From the NCBI GenBank assembly GCA_001600495.1, contig BCKE01000056.1:185943-249942 (forward strand): 64,000 bases of DNA, in the 5' to 3' direction. The DNA comes from Pilasporangium apinafurcum (taxonomy: Eukaryota > Oomycota > Peronosporomycetes > Pythiales > Pythiaceae). The position numbers and the translations under genes are program-made. Numbering within the stretch: the stretch's first letter is position 1; every line of letters starts with the position of its first letter. The notes below the pieces were generated by a model. It ran no database searches and was not told the origin of the DNA. It was given only the letters and a program-made list of their open reading frames with translations. This document shows, one piece after another, positions 42,370-54,996 of the stretch.

Positions 42370-44759
42370 ATGGTGGTCGTGGGGGTGATTTCGTCCGCGC
42401 TTGTGCGTGCAGTGAAGCAATTTGCGGCGGACGACGATACAGAGGAAGATACACATGTGGATACGCTGCGTGTGGGAGTGATTTTAGGCACAAAGGATAA
42501 AATTTCGGATGAAGACGATGGTGATAACGCCAATACCAACCGTGTGTCGATTTGGGGAGTGGTCAAGGAGAAAGCAGAGCTGTACGTTGTTTGCATGCTA
42601 TGGGACTGTAGATTAAGGCAGTGTCATATAGGTCGATGGCTGAGTTTCTGTTTGACTTATTATGTACTAATATTCTTGTTTAGAGAGGAGTGGGAACAAT
42701 ATGTACCATGTGGGATCAATGAGATTGGTCGTTTCGGCGTCTTGTATGAAAGAGATGCAGCTGCTAACTCGGACAAACTTGGTATTGAGTACTTTTATAC
42801 AAACATATCTTAGGTGGCTAATTTTTAATACGGATTGTTTTTTTTTGTTATTCTGTAGCTGCTTTTGCTGGCCGATTATTGGCGAGCGACACGCAATCGA
42901 CTCTGAAAGATCAACCATTCGTGCTGGTGTATGCTCACGCCACGCAGAGCCTTCATTTATTCCAGCAGCTTACAGATCAGTCTTCATGTGTAAGCGGAAT
43001 CTTATTGTTTTGCTCAACCACTATCTTGTTAATGCTAACATGATGGAATATTGTGTCACTGGGGTGTTTGTAGGTTTCTTTGGAACTGCAGGTGTTGGAA
43101 TATCTGCATGCACGTGATTTCCATCAGGCAATCAACTACACTTCACTGCGTTGTGCCTTGGATTTTGATGTACCACCTCAATCAGATATAAAATCGGTAA
43201 TGGAACGTTGGAAGAGTCAACTGACATCTCCATCCACGCAGCTCTTCTTTCGATTCGGCAATAATACGAGCATCTTCAATAGTGTGGGTGTCGATGTAAC
43301 CAAGCGCGGCAAACCATCACAAGCGACAAGTACAATTTCTTCAGTTCTCAACATATCCACGAGTGGATCACCGAAGAAACAATCACGAAGCAGTGGAAAC
43401 AGTAAAAGCAAGAAGACAAATAAGAAGAAGGCAGCGGAACAGCGTCACCTCGACACATGGGATGACGAGGGGTCTTCGTCGAAAAGATCTGGATCAAACC
43501 CCAAAAGCGGTAGTTCTGGTGCTATCCCATCACTAGAATACGGTGATATCAGTAATATCGACGTCTTATGTAGTTTATCACCTTCTCCCGAAGATCAAGA
43601 CAATGAGGGACGAGCTAGTGCCCCGATATTGACAATTCCAAGCGACTCATTGAGCAACAATCACGCCTCTATTCACATCCATTGCGATGTGTTTGTTGTA
43701 CTGCCATTACAAGCAACGATAATGCAGACTTTGGAGCTTGTCCGTGATCAACTTCGTCGCCAGGTAGGAAAAGATTGTTGAGGAAGTGTCTTCGAAACGT
43801 TTTCACAAAGCAAGGCTGATATTTTGGATGCTTGTCTTGTCTAGTTGGACCGCATGGAAAAGCTCGAGGCTTCGTCAGTAAATGAGATATCGGCCCATCA
43901 CTTTGCACTTCGTGGTGCAGCATTCCCGCTCACACTCATTTCTTCTTCCACCACCAATGACAGAGCCAAGGAATCCACGACCAAAGAACTCTATCAGCGA
44001 CTTCACTCAGCGTTCTTGCAGTCGTTGAATCAGCCACTTTTTCATGCTGATCGCTGTTCGCTCGTCCGTCAGGCCGCCATCTTACGCCAATCCGACGTAC
44101 TCTTCAATGTCCACGAAGGTATCCCGAGCTCAGGAGTCCAACAGGGTCAGCAATACCTCGTCACCGGGTTCTACGGCTACTATCATTACATGCAACAGAA
44201 CATCAACGATAAAGGCTGGGGATGTGCTTATCGATCGCTCCAGACACTGGCGTCATGGCTGTTTCTCAACCATTACACGCAGAAACAGTACATTACACAC
44301 CAGGAAATCCAGCGCACACTTGTGAAAATCGGCGACAAACCGGCGTCGTTTGTCAATTCCAGGGAATGGATTGGTAGTATGGAAGTCGGCTACGTGTTGG
44401 ACGAACTCTTTGGCGTCTCGTTCCGAAATCTGAACGTCGGCAGTGGACCACAGCTCGTGGAAAAAGCGCAGGATCTGAAACATCATTTCATGACGCAAGG
44501 CACACCTGTCATGATGGGTGGTGGCAGCTTGGCGTTCACGGTGTTGGGCATTGACTACAATGAATCCACAGGCGATTGTGCGTTCCTCATCCTCGATCCG
44601 CATTATGTCGGTACTGAAGATCTAGACATCATTCAAACAAAGACCATGGCATTGGAAGGATACAAAGCTGTGCCTTGTGGTTGGCGGAAAGCAAATTCGT
44701 TTGCAAAGAACAGTTTTTATAATCTTTGCTTACCCCAACGACCTCAAACAATTCAGTAA
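42370..44759 (+). CDS. UFSP2: UFM1-specific cysteine protease (UFSP2 type)
   Basis: Five exons, 42370-42581, 42684-42781, 42859-42989, 43074-43763 and 43845-44759, give 681 residues. Introns are 102, 77, 84 and 81 nt, all GT-AG. The C-terminal domain holds the catalytic Cys in NDKGWGCAYRSLQT (about residue 504), GTPVMMGGG, and the Asp-Pro-His of FLILDPHYVG (about 628-630); it ends CLPQRP as in animal UFSP2. The enzyme matures pro-UFM1 and removes UFM1 from targets such as ribosomal uL24 at the ER. The N-terminal part (about 370 residues) includes a Lys/Ser-rich, probably disordered block at about residues 200-280 and makes the protein some 200 residues longer than the human enzyme. The first intron is a multiple of three and free of stops, so retention would not break the frame. 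Confidence 0.88.
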
Positions 44760-45381
44760 TGAACTGCGAAGATCGATGCGGTACCGTTAAAAAAACTAAA
44801 AAAAAAAAAAGAACGCTACCTGAGTAAAGGGAAAAAAATCAACAAACTCGTGGTCCCCTTCCACCTTTTTTGTTGTCGGCTTTGCTGGGTTTTTTTTCTT
44901 GGGAGACAACATATCGCTTTGACATCATGGCTTGCGTTTTTGTTTGGGTTTCATAAAAAACGAAATTGACGGGTGCGTACACTCTTTTCTTCTTTCTCTC
45001 CCTCTGGGATCTTCTGTCTTCGACCGGCCAACAGGGTGTTTTCTATGTTTTCTTCACGAGGGCATCATCGTCATTATATATCTTCATCATGAGGGAACAA
45101 CAAAACACCAAATGGAGGCCAGCACTGGAACGGACAAATAGACAGGAGAAAGGACGCAAAAGAGACTTGGACAATTTACAAATGGGGAGACATCTCATAC
45201 GGGGTGTTCTTCATCTTCTTCATCATCATTTGCGTGTTTTTTTTTATTGCCAGTTGTGTGTGTCGCATCCATGGCATGTTGATTCTTCTTCTTCGCTTTT
45301 TTTGTTTCTGGATACATTTGTTTCATAATTCATATGTGTGCGTGTGTGATTCTTTATCTTTGGCTTAGCTTCATCATCATC
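44760..45381. other. 3' flanks of convergent UFSP2-like and PH genes
   Basis: Contains several poly-A and poly-T runs and CATCATCATC repeats; no gene. Confidence 0.5.
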
Positions 45382-46692
45382 TTAAGCGGCCATCAGTTGG
45401 TTCGACGCTGCTCGACGACTGGATGGAGCCGAGACACTGCGTCTCGTTGATCGACTCAACGACGAGTTGGCATTGTTGCCATTCCCCAGCAAGTACTGTA
45501 GCACTTCGATCTGGTTCTGTTGAGCACTTTTCTTCAGGACATTTCTGTTTCGTGAAGCAGCCCCATGTGATGTTGGCGCCGTCGAACCAAAGCGTCCACG
45601 TGCAAACCGCAGCATACTCAGCCACAATTCTGCCTCATCAACCGACTTGGCACGTACCAGCAGCATTGGTTGTTCATAAAACTCGATTCGGAAGTCTCCT
45701 CCGTTCATCTGTTCCATCTTGGCGATCGTGCGCACATCCACAGCACCGCGTACAGCCTTCCAGTAGCTACGCTTGTAGAGCGTCAAAATGCCAGTCTTGA
45801 AGTCCAATGTCATCCACCGTTTCCGCCAGCTGCGTTGTAGGAACGACATTGAATCCTTTAGTACGTGCACGTTGCCGCAATATGTCGGTAGATCCATCAT
45901 AGGAGCTGGCTGTGTGATGATCGCTTGTTGAGGCTGGTGCATCACTGGGGGCAACACCTGCGCGACCTGTGCCTGTTCTTCATGGAATGCTTCAAAGAAA
46001 TACTGTTCGAACCGAGTCTGTTCTGTTCGGATGACTGAGATGGCCTTGACAACAATCATCTGCTCCGCAGCAAGCTCAGCGATCTCGTCAGCATCCAACT
46101 CCATGCTCTGTGCCTTCATCCGCTCCTCCCGTTCCATCTCAAGCCGCGTTTCTTCGTCAATCTCATTTCCATCCTCATCCAGCAACTGAAACCGGCCCCT
46201 TGAATCATTTTGATGCGCGTGGACAACCAATGCGGCATGTGGCATGTGGTGGATACCACCTTCGACGTAAAGCGGGTTGTACGCAGCGTAGACCTCCTCC
46301 ATTCCTTCGTCTTCTTCCCAAAACGCTTCCATGCCGAAATTCTCGCGAAACATCTGAATTGTGTTTGCATCACTCACGTCGTAGTACCCATGCGATTCAA
46401 AGAAAACCAACCCATCGTATGGTTGTGCACGCCCAGCGTAGATGTCCTCCAAATGCAAATCAAACGGCGTCGCCGCCGCAGTCGCCTCAAACAACGGCTC
46501 GCTGTCGTTCACGCAAAGCTTACGACGCAGTGGGTTCTTCACCAAGTCGTCGTAGTCCCAACTGTCGCTGCGCTGACGCTTCATCTGCAATAAACTCTGT
46601 GGGGAAGCTCCGTCATCCAACGCTCTTTTCTGAGGGGATGTGTTGAGCATCTGGTCCACTACGATCGGTGTCATCGTCACAACCTCCGTCAT
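45382..46692 (-). CDS. PH-domain protein
   Basis: A single-exon gene for 436 residues, ATG at 46692. Residues 1 to about 250 are acidic with a Glu-rich coiled segment around 190-240 (EREERMKAQSMELDADE). A PH domain spans about residues 268-365: GNVHVLKDSM, then RWMTLDFKTGILTLYK, then the closing amphipathic helix with its invariant Trp in AELWLSML. The C-terminal 60 residues are Ser/Arg-rich and probably disordered. PH domains bind phosphoinositides or proteins at membranes; the lipid specificity is not apparent because the second strand lacks the classic KxnR pattern for PIP3 with certainty. I do not recognise the N-terminal half. A long pyrimidine-rich tract (about 47090-47145) lies in its upstream region. 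Confidence 0.75.
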   Translation of the reverse strand: MTEVVTMTPIVVDQMLNTSPQKRALDDGASPQSLLQMKRQRSDSWDYDDLVKNPLRRKLCVNDSEPLFEATAAATPFDLHLEDIYAGRAQPYDGLVFFESHGYYDVSDANTIQMFRENFGMEAFWEEDEGMEEVYAAYNPLYVEGGIHHMPHAALVVHAHQNDSRGRFQLLDEDGNEIDEETRLEMEREERMKAQSMELDADEIAELAAEQMIVVKAISVIRTEQTRFEQYFFEAFHEEQAQVAQVLPPVMHQPQQAIITQPAPMMDLPTYCGNVHVLKDSMSFLQRSWRKRWMTLDFKTGILTLYKRSYWKAVRGAVDVRTIAKMEQMNGGDFRIEFYEQPMLLVRAKSVDEAELWLSMLRFARGRFGSTAPTSHGAASRNRNVLKKSAQQNQIEVLQYLLGNGNNANSSLSRSTRRSVSAPSSRRAASNQLMAA

Positions 46693-48590
46693 TGTTTAAT
46701 AACTAAAAACCTGATGATCTATCTACCCCTTCGACGTTAGTCAATGCGGTCCAAAAGAAAAATGAGCACGTGGTGTTAAAGAGAGTAAGAAGAGATAAAA
46801 AAGAATCCGAAGCAAACCAGTCTCCTCTCCCTTCTCCTCTTAGCTTCACACGCGCCTTCCTTTTGGGCGACCGACTTACACGCACAATAAACTGAAGTGA
46901 AGCTGGTGGAGATTTTCTCTGGGGGGTCGATTTCGATCGATTTGTTTTGCGGCGATGTTGCGAAAAAGAAAGGTCTTAACTCGCCGCTGTATCTGTCCCA
47001 AATGTAATGTGTGTATGTGAATGTCTCGTATCCACGCCAGACCCACACAATACACACACACACGTATACGAAGGCAGACAGACAAGCGCTCCTCCTCTTT
47101 TTCTTCTTCTTCGCCGCTTTTTCTTCTTCTCTTTCCTCACACGCAGAAGCGCGTTCTCCTCTGAGTTGTGTGGTGTGATCCCTCCGAAGAAAAAAGAAGG
47201 ATGAAGGGGTATGTTTGGTTTAGGGAAAAGCTCTGGAAGCCCCTTATATAGCAACACTCGACACACGAGCTGAGCTCGATCCAACGATTTCTTGACAGTG
47301 CTGAGCCTCTTGTACAAGAAAACTGTATAGGGAACTGGAACTTTTTCGTGGACCGCGTGGCTTTACTTGTGGCTCGGCTCTCGTTGCCCACCACGAGGAG
47401 GTCAGCCTGGTTGTACAATGAGGGGGATAGTTTGCCCTATCTGCTGGTTGCACTTACGGTGGGTCGAAATGCGCTTGTGTCGTGGCACGTAATAGATTCC
47501 CTGTGCTTGGCGCAAGCAATGCGCTAAGTCAACAAATGATGGGTTTTCACTGTAAAATCGACAACGGCCCCAACCGGACGATCGCCATAGACGATGGATG
47601 ACACGATGTGAATGGTATGAGACAGCTGGTGGCGATCGACGGAGTATTTCAAAAATCAACATGTTGACTTATTCATGGGCGACAAGGCAGATGTGCTGGC
47701 CAATCAAACCGTAAAAATTGTATTTTGAACCCAACCCCTTCCCATGCTAGCACATTTTGAGAGCATCATCTTCACTAAAAATAAAAACAAGTCAGACAAA
47801 TTTGGAAAATTACCGATCTGTATTATGGTGAAGTATGCGATATCGTGTGCTTGCGATTGCAAATCGTTTTGTAGAAATGCGGCACCTGTGAGGGCACTAC
47901 CAAAGTAATATAAGATAATTCAGATGATGACCGATTTTTTGCACACAGTACATGTCCCTGGACTTATTTGATTTTCGTCAAGCACTCACTAAAGAAATTG
48001 CTTCCGTAATGATCAGTTCATCCGGACTTCTTCCCTTAGACGAACTAACTTCTACATAAACTACTGGCCTTTTACTTGTTTCCATGTATGATAAGTTGGT
48101 TGAAAGTGGGAGTAACTTTTGCGGTGCACTGGTTGCCTACAACCAAACTGAACGTAAGTTCCTCCAATATCCAACGGTTTGGTGATTTAATCTTCCGTGT
48201 CTAATGAGAGCCACTCTTTTATGGATTTGCTCTGAACCAGCATCTTCTTCCATCTGCTGGCGTATTTTTAGGCAGCCTAGTTGGAGTGTACCCACGCAAA
48301 GGCGATAATCAGATCCAACTGTTGCGCATAAAAATACTAACCAATTAACGTCAATAGATCTATAGAATTAGATACCCTTCTAAAACCACTTGCACCCAAA
48401 AAATCGATCCTGCCAATTCGAACTTGTCTACTTTGTATCGTACCACACAATTTGTGTTGGATAGCAAAATGCGGGATCGTACCGTTTTAAATTAGGGATT
48501 AATTTGATGTCTCAACCGAAAGTAAACGAACAGAGCATATCAAACACGCCAAGCTTAAATTCAGTAAGAAGAGGCTAGAATTCTGCAAAG
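46693..48590. other. intergenic; one doubtful small minus-strand ORF
   Basis: Contains CA repeats at about 47050 and a CTT-rich tract at 47090-47145. On the minus strand an ATG at 47662 opens an 86-codon frame (MLIFEILRRSPPAVSYHSHR...) with a strong GTAAGT donor at about 47460, but no spliced continuation stays open without a shift. I do not call it a gene. Confidence 0.35.
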
Positions 48591-50272
48591 ATGGCGCGAA
48601 AAGAGTTCCAGGCTGTGTGGAATGCGCAGGGTAACCCCCGACTCTCGCTGTACCAGGTTTTGGTGGGAATGATTGCACTCGGTTTTCTTGTGCTTTTCGC
48701 CGAATTCACGTTCTTGGCCAAGGATCTCACACTGAAAGAGTATATCCAACTGGACGTTCAGGAAGGCCAAGATCTGTATCCAAACTCTATTATGCAGTCA
48801 TCCTGGGCGGAGGAAGTCAATGAACAGGACCTTGTGCACCTCGGCTTGCTGCATGAAGCGTGTTTGCTCTACAAAGACGCGATTATTCCGTGGACATATG
48901 GGCAGCATGGTGTTGTGGCGTCTCCAACCACATTGATCAACCAGGATGACCCTGATTTGATTGAGAAAATTCGTCAATGTCCTGATGTCGACCTATTTTT
49001 GCCTTTGGGTATCCGTGGCCATGGATATTGCGAGGATGCCATCGCATACACGAAATGTAAGTGCATATTCATACTGATTTTTTGATTGTGCCCATGATAA
49101 AATGCATAACTGTAGGATTGTTTGGCTTTACATACAATAGTTTTGCAATCGCGTATGCTGCCAGCATGGGCATTAGAAATGAAGTACGTCGACCCAAATA
49201 CCGGTGACTCCTATACGTATCATGATTTATGCCCAAAGACGCCAATGATCTTCATGAACCATTATTGGGACGGGATCCCCAACTCTCCAGACTGGCCGAT
49301 CACGAAGCAGCTTTATCTGATGCCCAACATCGAAATGCATGAATTAGAAGCCAAACATTATTGGGGGGTCGATTTGGTGCTGTGCAAAACTGCGATCTGT
49401 GCACGACGGGTGCGTTTGTGGTACCAACAAGAAGGCAACCCACGTAATACCCAGGTACTTTATACGCGACACACGTCGTCGGATGTTGCGGCGCTTGCGA
49501 AATCGCGTCTTGGCGCTGATTTGATCCAACCAAAGAACTTTTCCGATGTGCAATTCGTTCATGCTGTGGGTACAAGGTACGAATCCTACTAAAGCAATAG
49601 TATGATGGGTGATGTGGATCTGATTCGATGCATTTTGTTTTCTTGCATGCATGCAGTGTTCAAAAAGGTACCGATAAGGTGATCGACTGCTGGCTAGGGG
49701 AACCGGATTTCCCGCCGTTGCATATTTACATGAACGAAGACACATACAACGGATGGTATCGCAAAAGTTTTGATGAGAGGATCCGTAAAAGTCAAATCCA
49801 GTTGCATCTTGGACGAATGGAAGCCGATAATTTTGGGAAACTGGTGGCGGAATCGTCGTTCTTCCTTTGTACGAGTGTTCAAGAAGGATACGGCCACTAT
49901 ATTAACCAGGCACGAGCTACAGGAGCTGTGATTATCTCGACAAACCTCCCACCTATGAATGAACTGCTGACGCCTTCTTCAGCGCTTTTGATCCCAGTAA
50001 AGCGTCTTTCCACGAAAGAACAGCTGCTCGGTGGGGATTTTCAGGGCGAGTACGGGCTGCGCAACATCCAAGGGTTTACGGCATTTTTTCGAGGTCAAGA
50101 TGTCTGCAATCAAGTGAAGAAAGTGTTGAAAATGACTCCGCAAGAACGTCAGATGATGGGTGAGCGGGCACGGAAACAGTATTTTATTGACATGAAATTC
50201 TTCGCAGCCAAGATGGAAGATTTACGACAATATGCACGAAGCAATGACCGGCTTCGCACGGGAGCAGTGTAG
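48591..50272 (+). CDS. glycosyltransferase-like type II membrane protein, copy 4
   Basis: Exons 48591-49056, 49141-49576 and 49657-50272 give 505 residues. Introns are 84 and 80 nt in the same positions and phases as in copies 1-3. The N-terminus is MARKEFQAVWNAQGNPR followed by a hydrophobic anchor at about residues 23-43. The middle exon has YHDLCPKTPMIFMNHYW and LMPNIEMHELEAKHYW; the last has ESSFFLCTSVQEGYGHYINQ (EGYGHY near residue 377), with Gln at the second EX7E position. It is the most divergent copy (DLC for ELC, CTS for CPS, extra changes throughout) and stands furthest from the others, so it probably split off first. Specificity unknown. Confidence 0.85.
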
Positions 50273-51512
50273 GTACTACATGCTACAATTCAAACGGAAT
50301 ACATCCAATGGAAACTATAGGAACTAAGAGCTGCTTACTCATTGGTATACTTGAGCCGATAGAAGAAGTGTGTAGACTGTTCGTATATAGTATTTGGCCA
50401 CAAAAATACACGGCCTCTTAGAGCAGATTGGTCTCCTCCCTTCTTTTTCTTCTTCGTCCATTTACTGTGGCTACAAAATTCGAGCAATAAATGTCGGAAT
50501 AGGATGGTGACTGTCTCAGTTCATGATTTGTGATCAATGGGACATGTCGTCAAGGATCATAAAATACGCCGGTTTAATTCATCGGATACTGAAAGCATTC
50601 ATACTTCTCACTGAATCTGATACATCTTGTGAAGCGCAATACAGTAATATGTTCACGGTCATTCCTTTGTGATGAACTAGCATCGTGTCCTAGGGGGTAC
50701 CAATCCCTTCTGCTCTTTGCATGTAAAGATCGACTTTCTTGTGACCAAAGGTCGCATGGAAGCAGCCATGTACTGTGCAGAACGTGATCAATGTCAATGT
50801 GTCATGTAAAATGCAAAGATATCAAACATCGGTCATGTACAAGTAAAAAACTTGAGCCATGAGAAAACCAACTGTGCGACCTTGCATTGGAATTGAGTGG
50901 ATGAGTGATCTTGACATTTTTTTAGACAGTAGATTTTATTTACGGATTGGCCGTAAACTACTACAGTATCACAAACGCATGGCCTGCTTCTGTCATTCAA
51001 AAACAGAAAACCTTCGTGCAACCTTATTAGTACCTGTCTATCTTTTTCCAACTGCCTGTGAAACGAGAGATCAAAACGCTGAAGCACTCCCTCCAAGCGC
51101 CTGTAAAGCTAACAAAGCGCTTCTGATAAGACACTAGCGTTAAAACATATAACTTAGAATGGTACAGCAAAACCTGTACGCTTCCCTATGGGCATTTTGG
51201 TTTCGCCAAGCAGTCCACAATGGCTATTGGCAGTGTCTTTTTTCTATCCCGCTACCGTGGTGTCCACAATTACCGTAACGTTGCCGTAACATTAAAGCAA
51301 CATCATTGAGTCGAGTAAAAAACCTTGCAGTATAAAGGAAGGTTTTTTACATGTAATCTGTGAGTAAGAAGGGTTGTCAAAATGTGTACGTAGGATCACC
51401 ATTGCCACCATCATCATTCGCCATTTTTCATCCAGAAAAGTCCAAGACCAAGAAGAACCGAACGAAACCAAGAAAACCAAGCAGAACCCAATATTCTTTC
51501 AAGCCTACAACC
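50273..51512. other. intergenic
   Basis: No supported gene; contains a CT-rich tract at about 50437-50460 and the promoter of the histone deacetylase. Confidence 0.45.
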
Positions 51513-54053
51513 ATGCATCCGACCGGCAAGAAGCCCATTTGGGTGAATTCAGATGATGACGACGACTTTAAGCCCGTACCGGAGGTGCATCAGCAACATC
51601 CACAGCGTTTCCAACCTCCTCTGCCGATACTTTCAAAGTTCGAGGCCACATCGTCCAACGACTTACAATCTAATTCGCTGCTTCATAGCCCAGCAAGCAG
51701 TGGAGCCAGCAGTGACGATACAGGAAGCACAACCACAGACAGGAGCGGCAGTGAACCCCCGCTGGACATCTCCATGCGGATGCTCAGACGCATGTCCAGT
51801 GTGACGTTGATGGAGCAAGATGGTCAACCCGTTGCAAGCGTGAACCAAGAAGAAGAGGCTGTACAGACTAGCAGCAGTACTAACATATCCGTGATTGTCC
51901 CTGGTGGTAATCATGGCGGTGGTGACGACGACGACGACGACGAGGCGACAAACACGCCGACTAGTAGCAGCTATCAGGGTGAATCCGATGACGACGTGCG
52001 TTTCCTCCGCACGGTCGAGCCGCCGATTCCACTGAACTGCATGACGCAAGAGAAGGCCCATCATCCACGCAAACGGCCGGCGCCATCACCGTTGCAAAGC
52101 TACGCCGAGTTCTCCTGGAAGCGACACAGCCATCAGCCATCACCTGCCACCATCACCAACACCATTGCCAACACCACCAACTTAATCTGGAAGAACGAAC
52201 AGAACGCGTTACCATCGTTTCCGACCAAAAGAAGTCAACATAACACACTGGCGTCACTCGCAAGTGATCTATATCGTCAGTTGGAAGCTGAAGCCGTGGG
52301 AACATTGGTCGTCTACCAGCCAACGTGTCTCGACCACCACAACGACACCCACCAAGAAAACCGTCAACGGTTGAGTGTGCTCTGTGGACCGAATGGTGTA
52401 TTTCATAAAGAACGATTCAAAGACCTCCGCTGGGCAAATTTGAACGAGTTACGACCCGCACGACTGAACGATCTACTGCGTGTGCACACGTTTGAGTACC
52501 TTCAGCATCTTGAGCGTGCTTGTGGTAACCTGCCCGAGCAAAGTGAAGAGTATTCAGTCGGTCCTTTGTATGACAAAGCGATAACTACAGGCTCGAAGAA
52601 TGCGAGTTCGAAAGAACTACTATATAGTGACTGGATGAAGGTAAGAAGCACAGCATCATCCTCCCCATCATCTTTGGTTTCCATGCCCAAATGTGCATGT
52701 CTCTGCTCTATCGACAGTAGGCCTGTCGCTAACCCGTATATACCGTATGTGATTATGTGTTGTTACAGACGGCTAAAGCACAGAAATGCTATGAAGTAGA
52801 AGAGCTGCCGTCTGGAGGAAGTTTTGATACAGATTCCCCCATTTCCAAGAGCAGTTACCTTGCTGCACGACTAGCGGCGGGGGCAGTCTGTCATGCCATC
52901 GACAAAGTCGTGAATAACGAGACGAAGTATGTGTTGCTTTCCATTCAAAGTGCATGCTTGGGGATAAACACTTGACCTTGTTGTTCGCTTTTCCATTCTC
53001 TCATTAGAAATGCCTTTGTAGTTGTCCGTCCACCTGGCCACCATGCCGGACCGAATGGGTGTGTGGAAGGCGATGGGTTCCACCGTCGACCGGATATGTG
53101 TACGTGTGGCTTCTGTCTGCTCAACAACGTCGCGATCGGCGCTGGCTACGCGATGAGTACCTACAATACCCCTTACTACGCACCACCTTTGACCAAACCT
53201 GATACAAACCGACCGGCTAACATCGAGCGTGTTGCGATCGTCGATTTTGACATTCATCATGGTAATGGCACGGAGGACTGCATTCGCAATTTGATCCCGC
53301 ACAAGCAAAATTATCCACTGCCACCGAGTTGGTCACCTCTACAATTTTCGTCGTATAAGCCGTGGCGAGACGAGAAGGATTCAGAGAACGTGTTCTTTGC
53401 TTCGATCCATCTCTTTGACGACGACAACTTTTATCCTTGCTCTGGCCATGGTCCACATGGATGTTCGCCTGAACTACGTGACCATCCAAACATCCTCAAT
53501 CTCCCACTGGATGTACTTGGGCCGAAATACTTGGAAGATCGTTTGAAACTGTCATCCAAGGCGAAAAAGCAATTGATGGAAAAGGCGTCGCATACGTTCC
53601 GGCAGAATGTGACTGATCGATTGTTGCCAGCGTTGAAGAAGTTTAATCCGGATTTAATCTTGCTGTCAGCGGGATTCGATGGTCATGCGGACGATTTCTA
53701 CTACTTTTTAAGCGAGGACGATTATGGATGGATCACGGAGCAGATCACGCTTGTAGCGGAAGAGTAAGTGATCATGTGTCTTCTTTGTTAATAAGTGTAT
53801 GTGCGAAGTGACTGAGTTGAATGTGGCAAATAGCTGTTGCGATGGTCGCATAGTGTCGGTGTTGGAGGGAGGCTACAACGTCGTACCTGCGAAGGCGCAG
53901 AAGCCCAAGACAAAGAAGCACACGACATCCAATTTTCACCACGCCGCGAAGCTCCACAATCGCGAGGTCGACGAAGAGCTCCACACCTATGGCTCGCTTG
54001 CTCGATCCTGTGCTGCACACGTCACAGCTTTACTTCGTGCTTCCCAGGGTTGA
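51513..54053 (+). CDS. class II histone deacetylase
   Basis: Four exons, 51513-52640, 52769-52926, 53008-53763 and 53834-54053, give 753 residues. Introns are 128, 81 and 70 nt. The first roughly 260 residues are low-complexity, acidic and Ser/Gln-rich, probably regulatory. The deacetylase domain follows: RPPGHHAGP with the active-site His pair (about residue 440), GFCLLNNVAIGA, the zinc-binding DFDIHHGNGT (about 506), SAGFDGHADD (about 652) and LEGGY (about 690). The sequence fits Zn-dependent class II enzymes that remove acetyl groups from lysines of histones or other proteins. Within the domain an insert follows ELRPARLNDLLRVHT, including SSKELLYSDWMK. The open frame extends upstream to 51360 without an ATG, so the ATG at 51513 is the start. 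Confidence 0.88.
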
Positions 54054-54638
<585 letters not shown>

Positions 54639-54996
54639 TTAGATAGAGCTGGAAGATGAATGGGTGGATGATCAACATGAGAAAGGAAATGAAAAGGCAG
54701 TTACGAAAAGCGATTATCAAGAAGGAGTGCTGAAGATGTACCACATGTAATGAACGATTCAACAGGTATTCGATCAGCAGGAGAAGGAGGATAGAGGAGG
54801 AGGGAGAATCGTAGTGCATTGTCGTTTTATTTACTATTTTGCCTGCGCTTATTCGATTGGAGCTTCCTGCTGCCATCCATGTGGTGATCTCTCTATTTAA
54901 AATAAAAAGAAATAAAAAAAGCAATGCCTTTGGATATATACATGAAGGAAACGTTCTCTCTCTGGGTCTTCCGTGCTATTCTTCCTCTCACAACGT
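54639..54996. other. 3' flanks of convergent LC8 and zinc-finger genes
   Basis: A-rich and AGGAGG-rich stretch; no gene. Confidence 0.5.

Noticed and set aside
50833-51096. Minus-strand 87-codon frame
   Set aside because: No recognisable motif, and no ATG context or splice support; likely chance.
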